NCBI GenBank assembly: GCA_038380435.1
Contig: JAWZYU010000025.1
Location: 30,356,707-30,420,706 of the forward strand
From: Ryuthela nishihirai
Lineage: Eukaryota; Arthropoda; Arachnida; Araneae; Heptathelidae
Reading direction: 5' to 3'
Length of the DNA stretch: 64,000 nucleotides
Program-made: the position numbers and the translations under genes
Notes under the pieces: generated by a model
The model's input: the letters and a program-made list of their open reading frames with translations, nothing else
Databases searched by the model: none
Told to the model about the DNA's origin: nothing
Shown here: positions 20,876-31,670 of the stretch, one piece after another
Position numbering within the stretch: position 1 is the stretch's first letter
How the letters are laid out: each line of letters starts with the position of its first letter

Positions 20876-21788
20876 AGGGATTATCAGAATAACTCTTTCA
20901 CAATATATGAAATATATATATATATATTATTTTGCTATATATATATATGCATTTTACATTATTAATTTATTTTTATATTTTTAATTTTTTTAATTTATAT
21001 GCATTTTTATATTCTATTTTTTAACGAAATTATCATAATTTTCAAGCACTTGGTTGAGGAGTCTATTTGATGAATCAAATAGTTTTAGCCACGCAAAATA
21101 TCACCGTAACTATGAGAAATTGATGATACCTGCTTCTGAGTGAATGACTCACACACAGGTAGCTACAGAAAAATATTGTCAAAAACGTACACTAAGTTTC
21201 AAAAAGTAACCTTACACTTCCACGTTAGGTGAAAGAAAAGCCACTTCGAAAATATCCGTCTTACATGAAAATATTTTTACTAGACATAAAGTGAAGAAGA
21301 TCTGATTAATATCTCTCGAAATGTCGATTTCTAAGAATATTTGTTTCACATATGAGAAGTTATTGAAGCTGGAATATTTAATAGCAAACGCCGCTGTTGC
21401 ACTCTTTCTAAACGTTTTTTTACTCCCCTAATTCATGACAATTGAAGAAATCGTTACACGGATTTCAAATGTTATATTTATTTTAGCGACGAGTTTTTTA
21501 TAAATGTTGTGTTTTTTAACTTTTAAGGTAAATTTCCATACCTAGCAAAAATTGCAATCAAATAATTAAGCTTCTATAATTTTTTAAATATTAAGCTAAT
21601 GTTATGGAAAAATAGATATTTAGAGAGATCTAAGTGGGATCTTTAATTTATTACCAATGATATCTTTTCACAAGAAACTTATTTTTAAAGTTAGGGAGCG
21701 TTCAATGTGGCTTTCCAATCACATAACATCGAAGTGTCCGGTAACTATTTTTAATAGAGTGCATGTTGCTTAACAGGCTTTTTAACTG
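20876..21788. other. Unassigned AT-rich DNA
   Basis: Contains (TA)n tracts at about 20905-20950. No other structure was recognised. Confidence 0.5.
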
Positions 21789-21829
21789 ATTAATGACTAG
21801 TTATAGTCGTGACGATTATAACTATATTA

Positions 21830-22460
21830 TTTCATGTTACACGTTAGGTTCAATTTCATGTTATACTAGGTACAGTTTCATATTAAACATTAGGATCAAT
21901 TTCATGTTACACATTAAGTACGATTTCATGTCACACATTAGGTATGATTTCATGTTACGCGTTAGGTATAATTTCATGTTACACGTTAGGTTTAATTTCA
22001 GGTTACATGTTAGGTGCAATTTCATGTTTATACGTTAGGTCCAATTTCATGTCATACTAGATACACTTTCATGTTACACATTAAGTAAAATTTCATATTA
22101 AACATTAGGTACGATTTCATGTCACACAGTATTTACGATTTCATGTTTAGGTTCAATTTCATGTTACATATTAGGTACAATTCCATGTTACACGTTAAGT
22201 ACAATTTCAAATTACACATTACGTAAAATTTCATGTTACACATTAGGTACAATTTCATGTTACAGATTAGGTATAATTTCATGTCACACAATAGGTACAA
22301 TTTCATGTTACAGATTAGGTATAATTTCATGTCACACAATAGGTACAATTTCATGTTACAGATTAGGTATAATTTCATGTCACACAATAGGTACAATTTC
22401 ATGTTACAGATTAGGTACAATTTCATGTTACACAATAGGTACAATTTCATGTTATTTCAA
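21830..22460. repeat. 24-bp minisatellite
   Basis: About 26 units share ATTAGGTACAATTTCATG followed by TTACAC. In 22230-22440 alternate units carry CACACAATAGG or TACAGATTAGG, giving a 48-bp second-order period that is nearly perfect. The 5' half is more diverged. Because 24 is a multiple of three, long open frames of 8-residue repeats exist on both strands; they are by-products. Confidence 0.93.
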
Positions 22461-22904
22461 TAGTAACTCAGATGCAGAACTCGGTAACTTCTCAGATAAG
22501 ACTTTAGTCAAAATGTGACCAAAGATAATTTAAAGACCTTAATCAAATCTCTTTCAATGTCGAGTTTCAACAATATTCATCGTGTATTTGGAGTCTTACG
22601 GAAATCGAAATATTTAAAAGCAAAATGTTAGTTTAAATCACTTATTTGAAATATTAATTAAATAAAACTTAACTTTAATGAAAAATAAAAAAAAAATAAA
22701 AAAAATAACTGAAAAGTTAATGAAATGAAAATAAAGTAATGAAACAAGTTAAAACCAAAGCAATAACGTTTTTTTTTAAAAAATACAATGACGTTTGATG
22801 TGGGCTGGCGGTGTGCATTAAATTGTAAAGTACCTTCTAGACAACACTCTTCAACTACAGTCAACTACAATCCAATCACTAATTCTATGGCAAAATACTT
22901 AAAA
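22461..22904. other. Unassigned AT-rich DNA
   Basis: Poly-A tracts and no recognised features. Confidence 0.5.
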
Positions 22905-22917
22905 CCACTAATGGAGG

Positions 22918-23298
22918 TTGGGTTGTTTTACCTCTGAGTGGCACTTTTTTGCACACCATAGGCTAAATGGCCAGGTCACATGGACCCCAAAGGCTCAGAG
23001 AAGGTTGGGGGAGGGGACGCACTGGAACAGCTGTTGGGAGACAGATGGTAGCCTCCCGTCAAGGCCATCCAGCGTGTTCTTTAACGTGCACAGGGTATGG
23101 CTCTCCCGCACACGGGGCCACGGCTTAACGTCCCATCCGACGGACGGCGGCCTTTCCAAGCCCATCGGTGTTCCCTACTGGGCCGTGGGCAGGGCGGGGA
23201 ATTTTGTGGAGATAAATCTCAACGCTGACCCAGCTGGGACTCGAACCTGGGAACTACAGATTACGAGCCTGGCACGCTACCGACTGAGCCACCCCCGC
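22918..23298 (-). mobile_element. SINE-A, full length with 13-bp duplication
   Basis: Flanked by exact CCACTAATGGAGG at 22905-22917 and 23299-23311. It carries an almost uninterrupted plus-strand open frame that reads on into the next repeat and gives a 191-codon frame. That frame is chimeric and not a gene. Confidence 0.96.
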
Positions 23299-23317
23299 CC
23301 ACTAATGGAGGATGACT

Positions 23318-23420
23318 GTTCGCTGCTGGTAACTCGGCGGTCAGAGAAGCTGACATATTATCAGGAGGTCGTGGGTACAGATCTCACCCGGCTAATGGCA
23401 ATTTTTCTTTTTTATTTATC
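23318..23420 (+). mobile_element. SINE-B, tRNA-like head
   Basis: CTCGGCGGTCAGAGAAGC, then TTATCAGGAGGTCGTGGGTA, CAGATCTCACCCGGCT and an AATTTTTC tail match the tRNA-like arms at 57990-58067 and 58500-58573. The B box has a substitution (GGGTACAGATCTC for GGGTTCGTATCCC). Confidence 0.65.
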
Positions 23421-23825
23421 TAACGTATTACTGCCAGGTGTATTATCTGTAAGATCCTATTACTTCAATAACCGTTATACTGAACTTTGGTAAAACTCGT
23501 AAGAACATTTCTAGCAATTCGGGCAATAATTATTACCTTTTTTTTCACCAGTTTTGAATGTTTTTTTGCGGAACGAGCAAACTTCCTAAAGATTTCAGCT
23601 TCCACAACTCTTTAAATATTGAATGCATATTGTAGGAAATCGGGATTTCAATAGATTTCGTTTAGATCTTTAAATGATGTTCAGTCACATATGTAAAAGA
23701 TTTACTTAAGAGGTCACTGAGATACTATTGGAATAACATGCAATTGTACCTAATAAAAGAGCAGCTGAGTGTATACATTAGATATTTCACTATTATTTAA
23801 TTTAATTTTTGTATAGTGCTAAAGG
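23421..23825. other. Unassigned AT-rich DNA
   Basis: Nothing recognised. Confidence 0.5.
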
Positions 23826-23827
23826 GT

Positions 23828-24197
23828 GTTTTTTTTTACCTCTGAGCGCCAGGTTTTTGCCCGAAATGATCTAAATGACCAGGTCACATGGACCTCAAGG
23901 GATCAGAAAAGGTTGGGGGACCCAATGGACAACTGTTGGAAGAAATATAGTAGCCTCCCATCAAGGCTATCCAGCGTGTTCTTTAGCGTGCCATTATGGT
24001 ATGGCTCTCCCGCACACGGCTTAACGTTCCAGCCGATGGACGGCGGTGTTTCCAAGCCCATGAGTGCCCTCTACTGACCGAGGACAGGACATGGAACTCT
24101 GCAGCGAAAAAATCTAAATGCTGGCCCAGCTAAGACTCAAACCCGAGAACTGCAGATTTTGAGTTCGATGCGTTACCGACTGAGCCACTCTCGCCCA
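23828..24197 (-). mobile_element. SINE-A, strongly diverged
   Basis: The body is recognisable from TTTTACCTCTGAGCGCCAGG to a degenerate head ending GACTGAGCCACTCTCGCCC. Numerous substitutions and small deletions indicate an old copy. Confidence 0.82.
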
Positions 24198-24267
24198 CTG
24201 TTAAAGGCATAAGTTGTTTCTTGGAAAATTTTATTAGTTTCAAAGGGTTTAATTCAACTCTAGTCAG

Positions 24268-24573
24268 TGAGGGGTGGCTCAGTCGGTAGCGCCCCTGGCT
24301 CGTAATCTGCAGTTCCCAGGTTCGAGTCCCCGCTGGGCCAGCGTTGAGACTTATCTCCGCAAAGCCCCCTGCCCACGGCCAGTAGGGGACACCGATTGGC
24401 TTGGAAATGCCGCCGTCCGTCTAATGGGACATTAAACCGTGACCCAGTGTGCAGGAGAGCTATACCCTGTCCACCTTAAAGAACACGCTGCATGGCCTTG
24501 ATGGGAGGCTACCATCTGTCTCTCAACAGTTGTTCCAGTGGGTCCTCTCCCCCAACCTTCTCTGAGCCTTTGT
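24268..24573 (+). mobile_element. SINE-A, 3'-truncated
   Basis: The head GGTGGCTCAGTCGGTAGC and B box GGTTCGAGTCCC are intact. The copy breaks off at TTCTCTGAGCCTTTG and a different, GC-rich sequence begins. Confidence 0.88.
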
Positions 24574-25283
24574 CATGCCCATGTAATTTTATTACATGGC
24601 CAAGACTTCATGGACTTCGGGACGACATCAGATTAGGCTCCATTTTAAATAGTGACATTTTCGACTGCCTCCATTTTTGTGTCCAGTTCAACGAAGAGGA
24701 ACTCCGTCGCAGGCCCCGAACTTTCCAGATTGAGCTTGGAACCCCAGATGGCAGAGGAAATACGTGACATGCCTGGTAAACAACGTTGGCCGGAGGGGAG
24801 CTGAGATTCGCACCTCAGCTACTCTGGCCAATCCCGTACAGCCACGCATGAGCATAGGTGACCTCCACAAGGAGGGCCAGCGAAAAAGGACAAGAAAGAA
24901 TTTGGCGAAAACAGTCAGTCTCGTCTTCTCGTCCGGGCTGTGTGGTCGACAGCAATGGTCCTCTCCAGTTAGCAGAATCCCGAAGTGTGAACAGTGTATG
25001 TGCGGGAAAGCGCTAAGCAGCCCGGGCTCCCAGCAACTTGGAGCGCAGCTGCCCAGTGATTGTCTTCCCGAGGGACTCCTGACTTAACAAGGTAAGGGGG
25101 TACTGTAATGAAACTGGCTCCGCTTTTCTTTTGCATTTGAATGTATTTCTGTGAACGGTCGTCACGGTGACCAGAGCGGAACCGTCTTAACTGTTAGTTA
25201 AGACGTCTTAACTGTTAGTGTGTTTAGAGTCACGAGCAAGTAGCTCTTCATCATGAACTGTTGATTAATAAACTTGCAAAGTT
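24574..25283 (+). mobile_element. Possible LTR-retrotransposon 3' remnant
   Basis: The GC content and word usage change sharply here. Frames of 91 codons (24492-24767) and 107 codons (24764-25087) have no domain I recognise. A purine-rich tract (AACAAGGTAAGGGGGTA at about 25087-25103) precedes a segment that begins TGTAATGAAACTGGC. That segment contains a repeated GTCTTAACTGTTAGT and ends with ATTAATAAAC just before 25284. A polypurine tract followed by such a segment is how the 3' end of an LTR element looks. No second LTR, primer site or integrase is visible, so the call is tentative. A short hairpin, CCATGTAAT/ATTACATGG, sits at about 24580-24600. Confidence 0.3.
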
Positions 25284-25294
25284 CCCTTAATTGA

Positions 25295-25686
25295 GGGGCG
25301 GAGGTGGCTCAGTCGGTAGCGCGCCAGGTTCGTAATCTGTAGTTCCCAGGTTCGAGTCCCAGCTGGGTCAGCGTTGAGATTTATCTCCGCAAAATTCCCC
25401 GCCCTGCCCACGATCAGTAGGGAACACCAATGGGCTTGGAAAGGCCACCGTCCGTCGGATGGGACGTTAAGCCGTGGCCCCGTGTGCGGGAGAGCCATAC
25501 CCTGTGCACGTTAAAGAAGACGCTGGATGGCCTTGATGGAAAGCTACCATCTATCTCCCAACAGCTGTTCCAGTGGGTCCCCTCCCTCAACCTTCTCTGA
25601 GCCTTCGGGGTCCATGTGACCTGGCCATTTAGCCCACGGTGTGCAAAAAAGTGCCGCTCAGAGGTAAAACAACCCAACACAAAAAA
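25295..25686 (+). mobile_element. SINE-A, full length with 11-bp duplication
   Basis: CCCTTAATTGA is exact at 25284-25294 and 25687-25697. The 3' end carries an extra CACAAAAAA stretch before the duplication, the only A-rich tail among the clean copies. Confidence 0.94.
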
Positions 25687-25697
25687 CCCTTAATTGA

Positions 25698-25949
25698 AAA
25701 GGGCCATACTAGAGGCATTGTTGAATCTGTCCCAAAGGTGGGAACTACATATGTGTAGAATGTTTGAAGGTAATTTTGTTAATAAATGTGTATTTTATTG
25801 CTAACTGAAAAATTCTCTCAGTTCTCATTATTGCAAATGTCTGTTAACTTGATTGTGTGTCCAGGAATTTGCCTTGATTTTTGCAGCAATGAACGCATCA
25901 CGGCCTAAAAGTTGTGCCGCCCTAAAAATACTCTAGGGGGGTCATAACA
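25698..25949. other. Unassigned DNA
   Basis: No feature recognised. Confidence 0.4.
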
Positions 25950-26028
25950 CCTTCGGGGGTCCTTGTGACCTGGCCATTTAGCCCATGGTGTGCAAAAAAA
26001 GTGCTGCTCAGAGGTAAAACAACCCAAC
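25950..26028 (+). mobile_element. SINE-A 3' fragment
   Basis: Only the last 80 bases are present, from CTTCGGGGGTCCTTGTGACC to GGTAAAACAACCCAAC. Confidence 0.85.
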
Positions 26029-26875
26029 AACAACTATTCAGTGAGATAAAAGCTACCTTTCCATAATAATCCCCTTTCGAAATTCTTACCCCACTGCCTA
26101 GACGAAAAAATAAAATCCGACAACATTCGACTCCTGTCACTGGAATAACAAATTCGATTCTGTCCTAAGTTCCAAAACAAACTTCTTTTTTAACGAGAAA
26201 AATGTGGCCGTAGAAAAATCAAAAATTGTTCAATCTCATCATCATCGATGACCGAAAGAAAATATCCTGACATAGGAAATATTTCAGTCTTGCGATTAAT
26301 TAAATCTCGTCAGCGAGTATAGGTAAACCTCCATCACATTTGCTCAGAAGTTAACATTTTCTCCCCTAAGATTAATTAAATCTCGTCAACGAACAGAGAG
26401 AGCTATGACTTCATTCGTGCCAGAGGAAAACTTCTCCTATCTTCAATATCATGATCTCGGAGTAAAGAAAGCATACTAAATGCGATCGATCGTTATCCAG
26501 CGGGGGAAAGGTGACGGTTCACACGCAGTGACATTCGCCTTAGCTAACCGAAAAAGAGAGAGTCTGTTTATCTAGTACTTCATGCAACCTCAATTGCTAG
26601 AGAGCCGAGGCATCTTGATATGTCTCTGGCTTTCTCTCCATCTTCTATCCGCCCTGTCACGTCCTTTTCTTCTCCGGAATTTCGAAATGAGGAGTTGGTC
26701 GCAATTCAGTTGTCTTCGCGCGTGCAGAATTTATTTGTTCCACTGGTTCGATCTTCAAGATGACGTATTCAGGGACGGTGCCACTGAAAACGTGACACGT
26801 TCAGAGAGAAAGTGGAAAAATCTGTGGAGTACGTAAAAATAGCCGAATTGATCTGGATTCTGAAAAAGTGAAAGT
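26029..26875. other. Unassigned DNA, non-repetitive by eye
   Basis: A direct repeat of ATTAATTAAATCTCGTCA occurs at about 26298 and 26371. An 84-codon forward frame (26582-26836) has a hydrophobic stretch near residues 12-30 (ICLWLSLHLLSAL) that could be a signal sequence. It ends without a strong donor site, and I do not recognise it. This is a second-best place to look for host exon sequence. Confidence 0.3.
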
Positions 26876-26943
26876 GTTGACTCAGTCGGTAGCTCCGGGG
26901 GGCTCTCTCAGGTTCATGTTTCCAGGTTCGAGTCTCAGTTGTG
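26876..26943 (+). mobile_element. SINE-A head fragment
   Basis: GACTCAGTCGGTAGCTC and CCAGGTTCGAGTCTCAG form a tRNA-like head without a body. Confidence 0.65.
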
Positions 26944-26948
26944 CCTGG

Positions 26949-27325
26949 AATGGGGGGGGCTCAGTCAGTTGCGCACCAGCCTCGTAATCTGAAGTTCCCA
27001 GATTTAAGTCCCAACTGGAACAGCTTGAGAGTTAACTGTGCAAAACTTTCCATCCTGTCCTCGGTCATGTATCCGTAAAACTTTCCACCCTGCCCTCGGT
27101 CAGTAGGGGACACCGATGGACCGGACGCCGTGACACCGTATGCGGGAGAGCCATACCCTGTGCACGTTAAAGAACACGCTGGGTGACCTTGACGGGAGGC
27201 AGCCATCTGTCTCCTAACAGCTGTACAGTGAGTCCCCACCTCCCAACCTTTTATGAGCCTTTGGAGTTCGTGTGACCTGGGCATTTAGTACACTGAGTGC
27301 AAAAGAAAGCCGCTCCGAGGTAAAA
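26949..27325 (+). mobile_element. SINE-A with a short internal duplication
   Basis: A diverged head is followed by a duplicated piece of about 45 bases (AAAACTTTCC plus TGTCCTCGGTCA, then AAAACTTTCCACCCTGCCC) before the normal body. The segment around the GATGGGACGTTAAGC block is shortened. Confidence 0.8.
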
Positions 27326-27578
27326 CTCAACTCTGAAAATCTAATATATTTCTAGATCTAGCAAACAAAATAGAGGTGGAAAGAATTCTGATCATCTACT
27401 TCAAAAGATTAGTTTAATATTTTCAATGTGGAATAAATAAGCTTATTTCTTCTTATATATATTACTGATAGAGTTTTAGGAGTCACGTTTTAGGAGTCAG
27501 AAGAAAATTGTGGAAAGATGCTGGATATAAATATAGTTGCAAAAAAATTGCTTTTGGAAATTTTATATATTTTTTTAC

Positions 27579-27950
27579 AACTGGGTTGTTTTACCTTTGA
27601 GCCTAGTTTTTTACACACAATAGGCTAAATGGTCAAGACACAAGAACCCCAAAGGCTCAGAGAAAGCTGGGGAAGGGAAGCCATCGGACAACTATTAAGA
27701 GATAGATGGAAATCTAGTCAAGGCCATCTAGCGTGTTCTTTAACGTGCACAGGGCATGCCTCTCCTGCCATTGACCACGACTTAACGTTCCACGCGACGG
27801 ATGACGGTCTTTTCAAGCCCTTCGGTGTCCCATTTCTCCACGAGAGTAATATGGGGTTTACCTGAGATAAATTCTCAATCAGTTCAGTTGAGACTTGAAC
27901 CTGGGAACTGCAGATTACGAGATTGGCGCGATACCGACTGAGCCAACTTC
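27579..27950 (-). mobile_element. SINE-A, diverged
   Basis: A minus-oriented copy from CTGGGTTGTTTTACC to a degenerate head (ACCGACTGAGCCAACTTCC). Confidence 0.85.
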
Positions 27951-28254
27951 CAGACCAGATCTGAACTAATATCTGACGAAAATTAAGATAAAAAGTTTCT
28001 TTTGAAATAGCAGTTTCATCCTTAGAATAAAGAAATTCAAAAAACGAGCCAAAAACAGGCTTAGCAAAACGATTTTAGTTTAGCATAGTTTATAACCAAA
28101 AATATTTTGCCAATAAATGTGCACTTGATAAGTCATTGAATAAAATTATTGAATTTCCTTTCAACAATGAAAACATTTCGTGAGAACCTGAATTTATGGA
28201 AGATAGGCAGGTGTTTATTTTTGTAGAGAAAAATGAAATTGAAAGAATGTTCAG
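27951..28254. other. Unassigned AT-rich DNA
   Basis: Nothing recognised. Confidence 0.45.
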
Positions 28255-28300
28255 ACCTCTGTGGCAAGCAGCTGCTTGAGGGGGTATTTTTTTTTTCAAT
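28255..28300 (+). mobile_element. SINE-C 3' tip
   Basis: CCTCTGTGGCAAGCAGCTGC and TTGAGGGGGTATTTTTTTTT form the SINE-C terminus only. It is a very short 5'-truncated copy. Confidence 0.7.
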
Positions 28301-28436
28301 TTTATTAACTAAAAATAATAAGACTGTTTTTTAAAGTATCATTTTTAAAAAGAATTTCTTTACGATTAGCATTTAGAATGTACGAGAGCAATATGCGATG
28401 GCAGTGAAACACTGAAAAAGAATTATTGGAGATGTA

Positions 28437-28670
28437 CAGTCGCTCAAAAAAGTATCCGAACACTATGGTCGATTATAGAATTCAGAAAAAATATCTGGCA
28501 GCGATTTTTTCAGAAATTAGTGATCTGGCAACCTTCGTGTCACGTGACAGAGTCACGTTAAGATCTGGTTAAAATATCTGGTGATTAGTGATCTATTTAA
28601 AATATCTGGCAGCGATTTTTTCTGAATTCTATAATCGACCATAGTGTTCGGATACTTTTTTGAGCGACTG
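28437..28670. mobile_element. Tc1/mariner-type MITE, 234 bp, complete
   Basis: Terminal inverted repeats start CAGTCGCTCAAAAAAGTATC and run for about 75 bp on each side with few mismatches. TA dinucleotides flank both ends (28435-28436, 28671-28672), the target of Tc1/mariner elements. There is no open frame, so it relied on a transposase from elsewhere. An internal duplication of ATATCTGGCAGCGATTTTTT makes this copy longer than its relatives at 36217 and 44157. Confidence 0.93.
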
Positions 28671-28794
28671 TATGTAGTTCGAATAATCCAAAAACCAGAT
28701 AATCGTATTCGAAATATTTTATTTTGTATTAAAGTAAGTATAACAGCCAAAAGTATTTAATTAATTAAATTTTTGGAAATTACACAAATAAAAT

Positions 28795-28965
28795 GCAAAA
28801 TTTAATGAAAAATTAACAAACAGTCCGAATAATGGAAAGTTCGGATAATCGAATATCCAGATAATTGGAGTCTGGATAATGGAATATCCAAATAACTGGG
28901 GTCCGGATAATCGGATATACAGAAAATCGAAGCCCGGATATTGGAATATCCAGATAACATTGATT
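28795..28965. repeat. Left block of degenerate 31-bp repeats
   Basis: About five diverged units contain TCGGATAATCGAATATCC, each followed by AGATAATTGG-like sequence. They match the right array beyond the gene. Confidence 0.75.
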
Positions 28966-29261
28966 TGCAAGGTTTTATAACGTGAACAATTGTATCTGCC
29001 TTTAACTATTTTTCAGGTGCTGATTTCAGATCTGGCCTTAAAAAAATGGCTAGCACGTCACGTTTTATGTTATTGGGCATTTTGATTCCTATTAAGATCA
29101 TCCTATACCAACACCTCCAGGGAACTGGGAGGATACTAGATATTTTACTTTTTATGGCTGGCAACCGTGATTGTCAAGTGGGAGAAAACATGTTCGTGAT
29201 GTTTTCGTTGTAGGAGGAACACGTGCTGTACGTTGAAGAGTGGCACAAAGACAGCGTTTAG

Positions 29262-30939
29262 ATGGCACAAAGACAGCGTCGAGGATATGTCAATGTGCCA
29301 GATAAGTTTTGTTATGTGTGTGGAAATTATATTTTAAAATCTCAGGGTCGTTCTTTGACAAAAACAAGCTGTGATGAAAAACAACCAAGACAAACTGTGA
29401 AGAAAGCCTATAACTTGTATTTTGGATGTCATGTTGGAGATCAGGACAAATCATGGACTCCACATGTGTGCTGCATTTCGTGCTTTGTTGGCCTGAGTGA
29501 ATGGTTGAAAGGTAAGATAAAATCCATGACCTTTGCAGTTCCAAAGGTTTGGCGTGAGACAACTAGTCACTTGCATGATTGCGATTTTTGTTTAACTAAA
29601 GTGTCGGGCTTTTCAAAAAAGAACAAAAGCAAAATACAATATCCAAATGTGCCTTCAGCCATAAGGCCAGTTCCTCATGGAGAAGATCTTCCTATACCAA
29701 CACCTCCAACCAATTGGGAGGAGATGGATTCACACTCATCGGAGGAAGACTTTGAGGCACATACAGATCCTGATCGTACATACACCCCTATAAATTTAGA
29801 CGATGCTCATCTGATTCAGCAAAATGAACTAAATGATCTTGTTCGAGAACTAGGACTTTCCAAACAACAAGCTGAGGTTTTAGGATCATAACTTCGAGAG
29901 GGGAATCTTCTGGCCAAGGGTATAAGAATTTCTCTGTTCAGAAACAGCAATTTGGCTTATCTGCTTATTACGAGATGCAAGATGATTTGTGTTTCTGCAC
30001 AGATATTTCGGAAATTGGAACAACTCACGACCTAAGGAATGGTGTCTATTTATAGATTCGTCAAAATTCAGCTTAAAAGCTGTCCTTTTGCATAAACGAA
30101 ACCAAAAATCGTCCATTCCAGTGACACAAGCTGCAGGAACGAAGGAAACCTATGAAAGCATTAAAAAAATACTCACTGCTATAAAATATGACCAGTTTAA
30201 GTGGACAATATGTGGTGACCTAAAAGTCATATCTCTCTTGCTCGGGCTTCAAGGAGGATTCACAAAATTTTGCTGTTTTCTGTGTTTGTGGGACAGTAGA
30301 GACAGAAAGGAACACTACAAAACCAAAGACTGGCCCAAAAAAAATGTTTTTATTCCTGGAAAGTATTAACCTTTACTTGGCCCCTGTGATGTTCTGCTCT
30401 CACCACTACACATCAAACTGGGTCTTATAAAACACTTTGTAAAGGCTATGGACAAAACTGACAAAGGGTTTTTTGCACTTGAAGGAAAATTTTTAAAAAC
30501 TAAGTGATGCCAAACTCAAAGAAGGGTTCTTTGTGGGTCCTCAGATCAGGAAGCTACTGAATGATACTGTCTTCGAAGAAAAACTGAACATGAAGGAGCG
30601 CGCTGCATGGAAATCCTTCACGTCTGTGTTCCTGGGTTTTCTGGGAATCACAAAGAGGAAAACTACCATCAGCTCATTCAAAAACATCTCAAAAACTATG
30701 AAAATCTTGGCTGCCGAATGTCTTTGAAGATCCATTTCTTTCACTCGCATATCGACTTCTTTCCCAAGAATTTAGGAGCCGCCCGTGATGAGCAAGGGGA
30801 AAGGTTTCACCAGGATATCCGAACCATGGAGGAGAAATACAAAGGTAGGTGAGACCCAGAAATGATGGGTGACTACTGCTGCTTCTTGCAGAAGGAAGAT
30901 ACCTCAATACATAAAAGACAAAAAATGAACTTCTTTTAA
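29262..30939 (+). pseudogene. Transposon-encoded protein, probable DDE-type transposase, broken
   Basis: The first 209 codons are open (29262-29888) and end at an in-frame TAA, where homologous sequence clearly continues. Coding similarity then moves through the other forward frames at about 29951, 29989, 30500 and 30607, with further in-frame stops at 30367-30369 and 30850-30852. At least three stops and about four frameshifts make this a pseudogene. The N-terminal part has paired cysteines suggesting zinc binding (CYVCG near residue 20, CCISC near residue 75, CDFC near residue 110). A proline-rich and acidic linker follows, then a conserved core. That core contains FIDSSKFSLKAVLL, TICGDLKVISLLLGLQGG, FCCFLCLWDS and, near the end, DEQGERFHQD. 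The order Asp, Asp with CxxC just after, then Glu/His is compatible with an RNase H-fold transposase. I know this protein only as an unnamed multicopy family in arthropod genomes. The superfamily is not assigned. The start ATG lies inside a duplicated GGCACAAAGACAGCGT. Confidence 0.7.
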
Positions 30940-31274
30940 ATATAAAAGATCCTTACCCATGTTTTCTTATTTTGCAGTTTAACTAGTTCTATAAGTTAAT
31001 TATTTAATTAATTCTATAACATCCTTATCCATGTTTTCTTATTTTGCAGTTTAATTATTTCTATAAGTTGCAATTTAATAAAATAGTTACATTTATTTCC
31101 ATTTCCCAGATATGTGTATTCTTTAAAATTTGAAATATATCAATCCGTGATTTAAAAAAAACTGAACGTACTACAGATTTTTCATAGCCATATTTGAATT
31201 CAGCACCCCAAAATTAGTTAAAAACATCCTATTTGACCAACAATGTAATAAAAAGTTTCAATTTTTTGTTTAGT
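30940..31274. other. 3' flank of the transposase pseudogene
   Basis: A direct duplication of about 50 bp sharing CATGTTTTCTTATTTTGCAG occurs at about 30958 and 31031. The rest is AT-rich. Confidence 0.5.
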
Positions 31275-31670
31275 GTAATTGGTGTCCATATAATCGAATA
31301 TCCAGATAATCGAATATCCAGATAATCGGAGACTATCCACAAAAATCGACTATCCAAATAATTCTGGTCCGGATAATCGAATATAGAGAAAATTGAAGTC
31401 CGGATAATCGAATATACAGATAATTGAAGTCCGGATAATCGAATATACAGATAACTGAAGTCTGGATAATCGAATATACAGATAATTGAAGTCCGGATAA
31501 TCGAATATACAGATAATTGAAGTCCGGATAATCGAATATACAGATAATTGAAGTCCGGATAATCGGGTACACAGATAATCGGGTACACAGATAATCGGGT
31601 ACACAGATAATAGAATATCCATACAATCGGAGACTGGATATCAAATATCCAGATAATTGGGTCCATATAA
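31275..31670. repeat. Right array of 31-bp repeats
   Basis: About 12 units share CCGGATAATCGAATATACAG followed by ATAATTGAAGT. The five units at 31400-31560 are almost identical and the flanking ones are degenerate. Three minus-strand frames are open through the array because 31 is not a multiple of three; none is a protein. The inner word GGATAATCGAATATCC is itself a near-palindrome, so orientation relative to the left block is ambiguous. Confidence 0.9.

Noticed and set aside
21830..22460. CRISPR-like array of 24-bp repeats
   Set aside because: There are no spacers; units are directly tandem and the window is eukaryotic.
22918..23493. A 191-codon forward open frame, one of the longest in the window
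   Set aside because: Its first two thirds translate SINE-A in antisense and it then runs through a SINE-B head. The same peptide pattern (GCFTSERHFFAHHG) appears at every SINE-A copy.
29262..29891. Intact host gene of 209 codons
   Set aside because: Similarity to the downstream frames continues beyond the stop, with further frameshifts, and the locus has transposon-like flanks.
31229..31666. Overlapping Ile/Tyr-rich minus frames of 90-145 codons
   Set aside because: They are three frames through the 31-bp array. Period-driven openness is expected.
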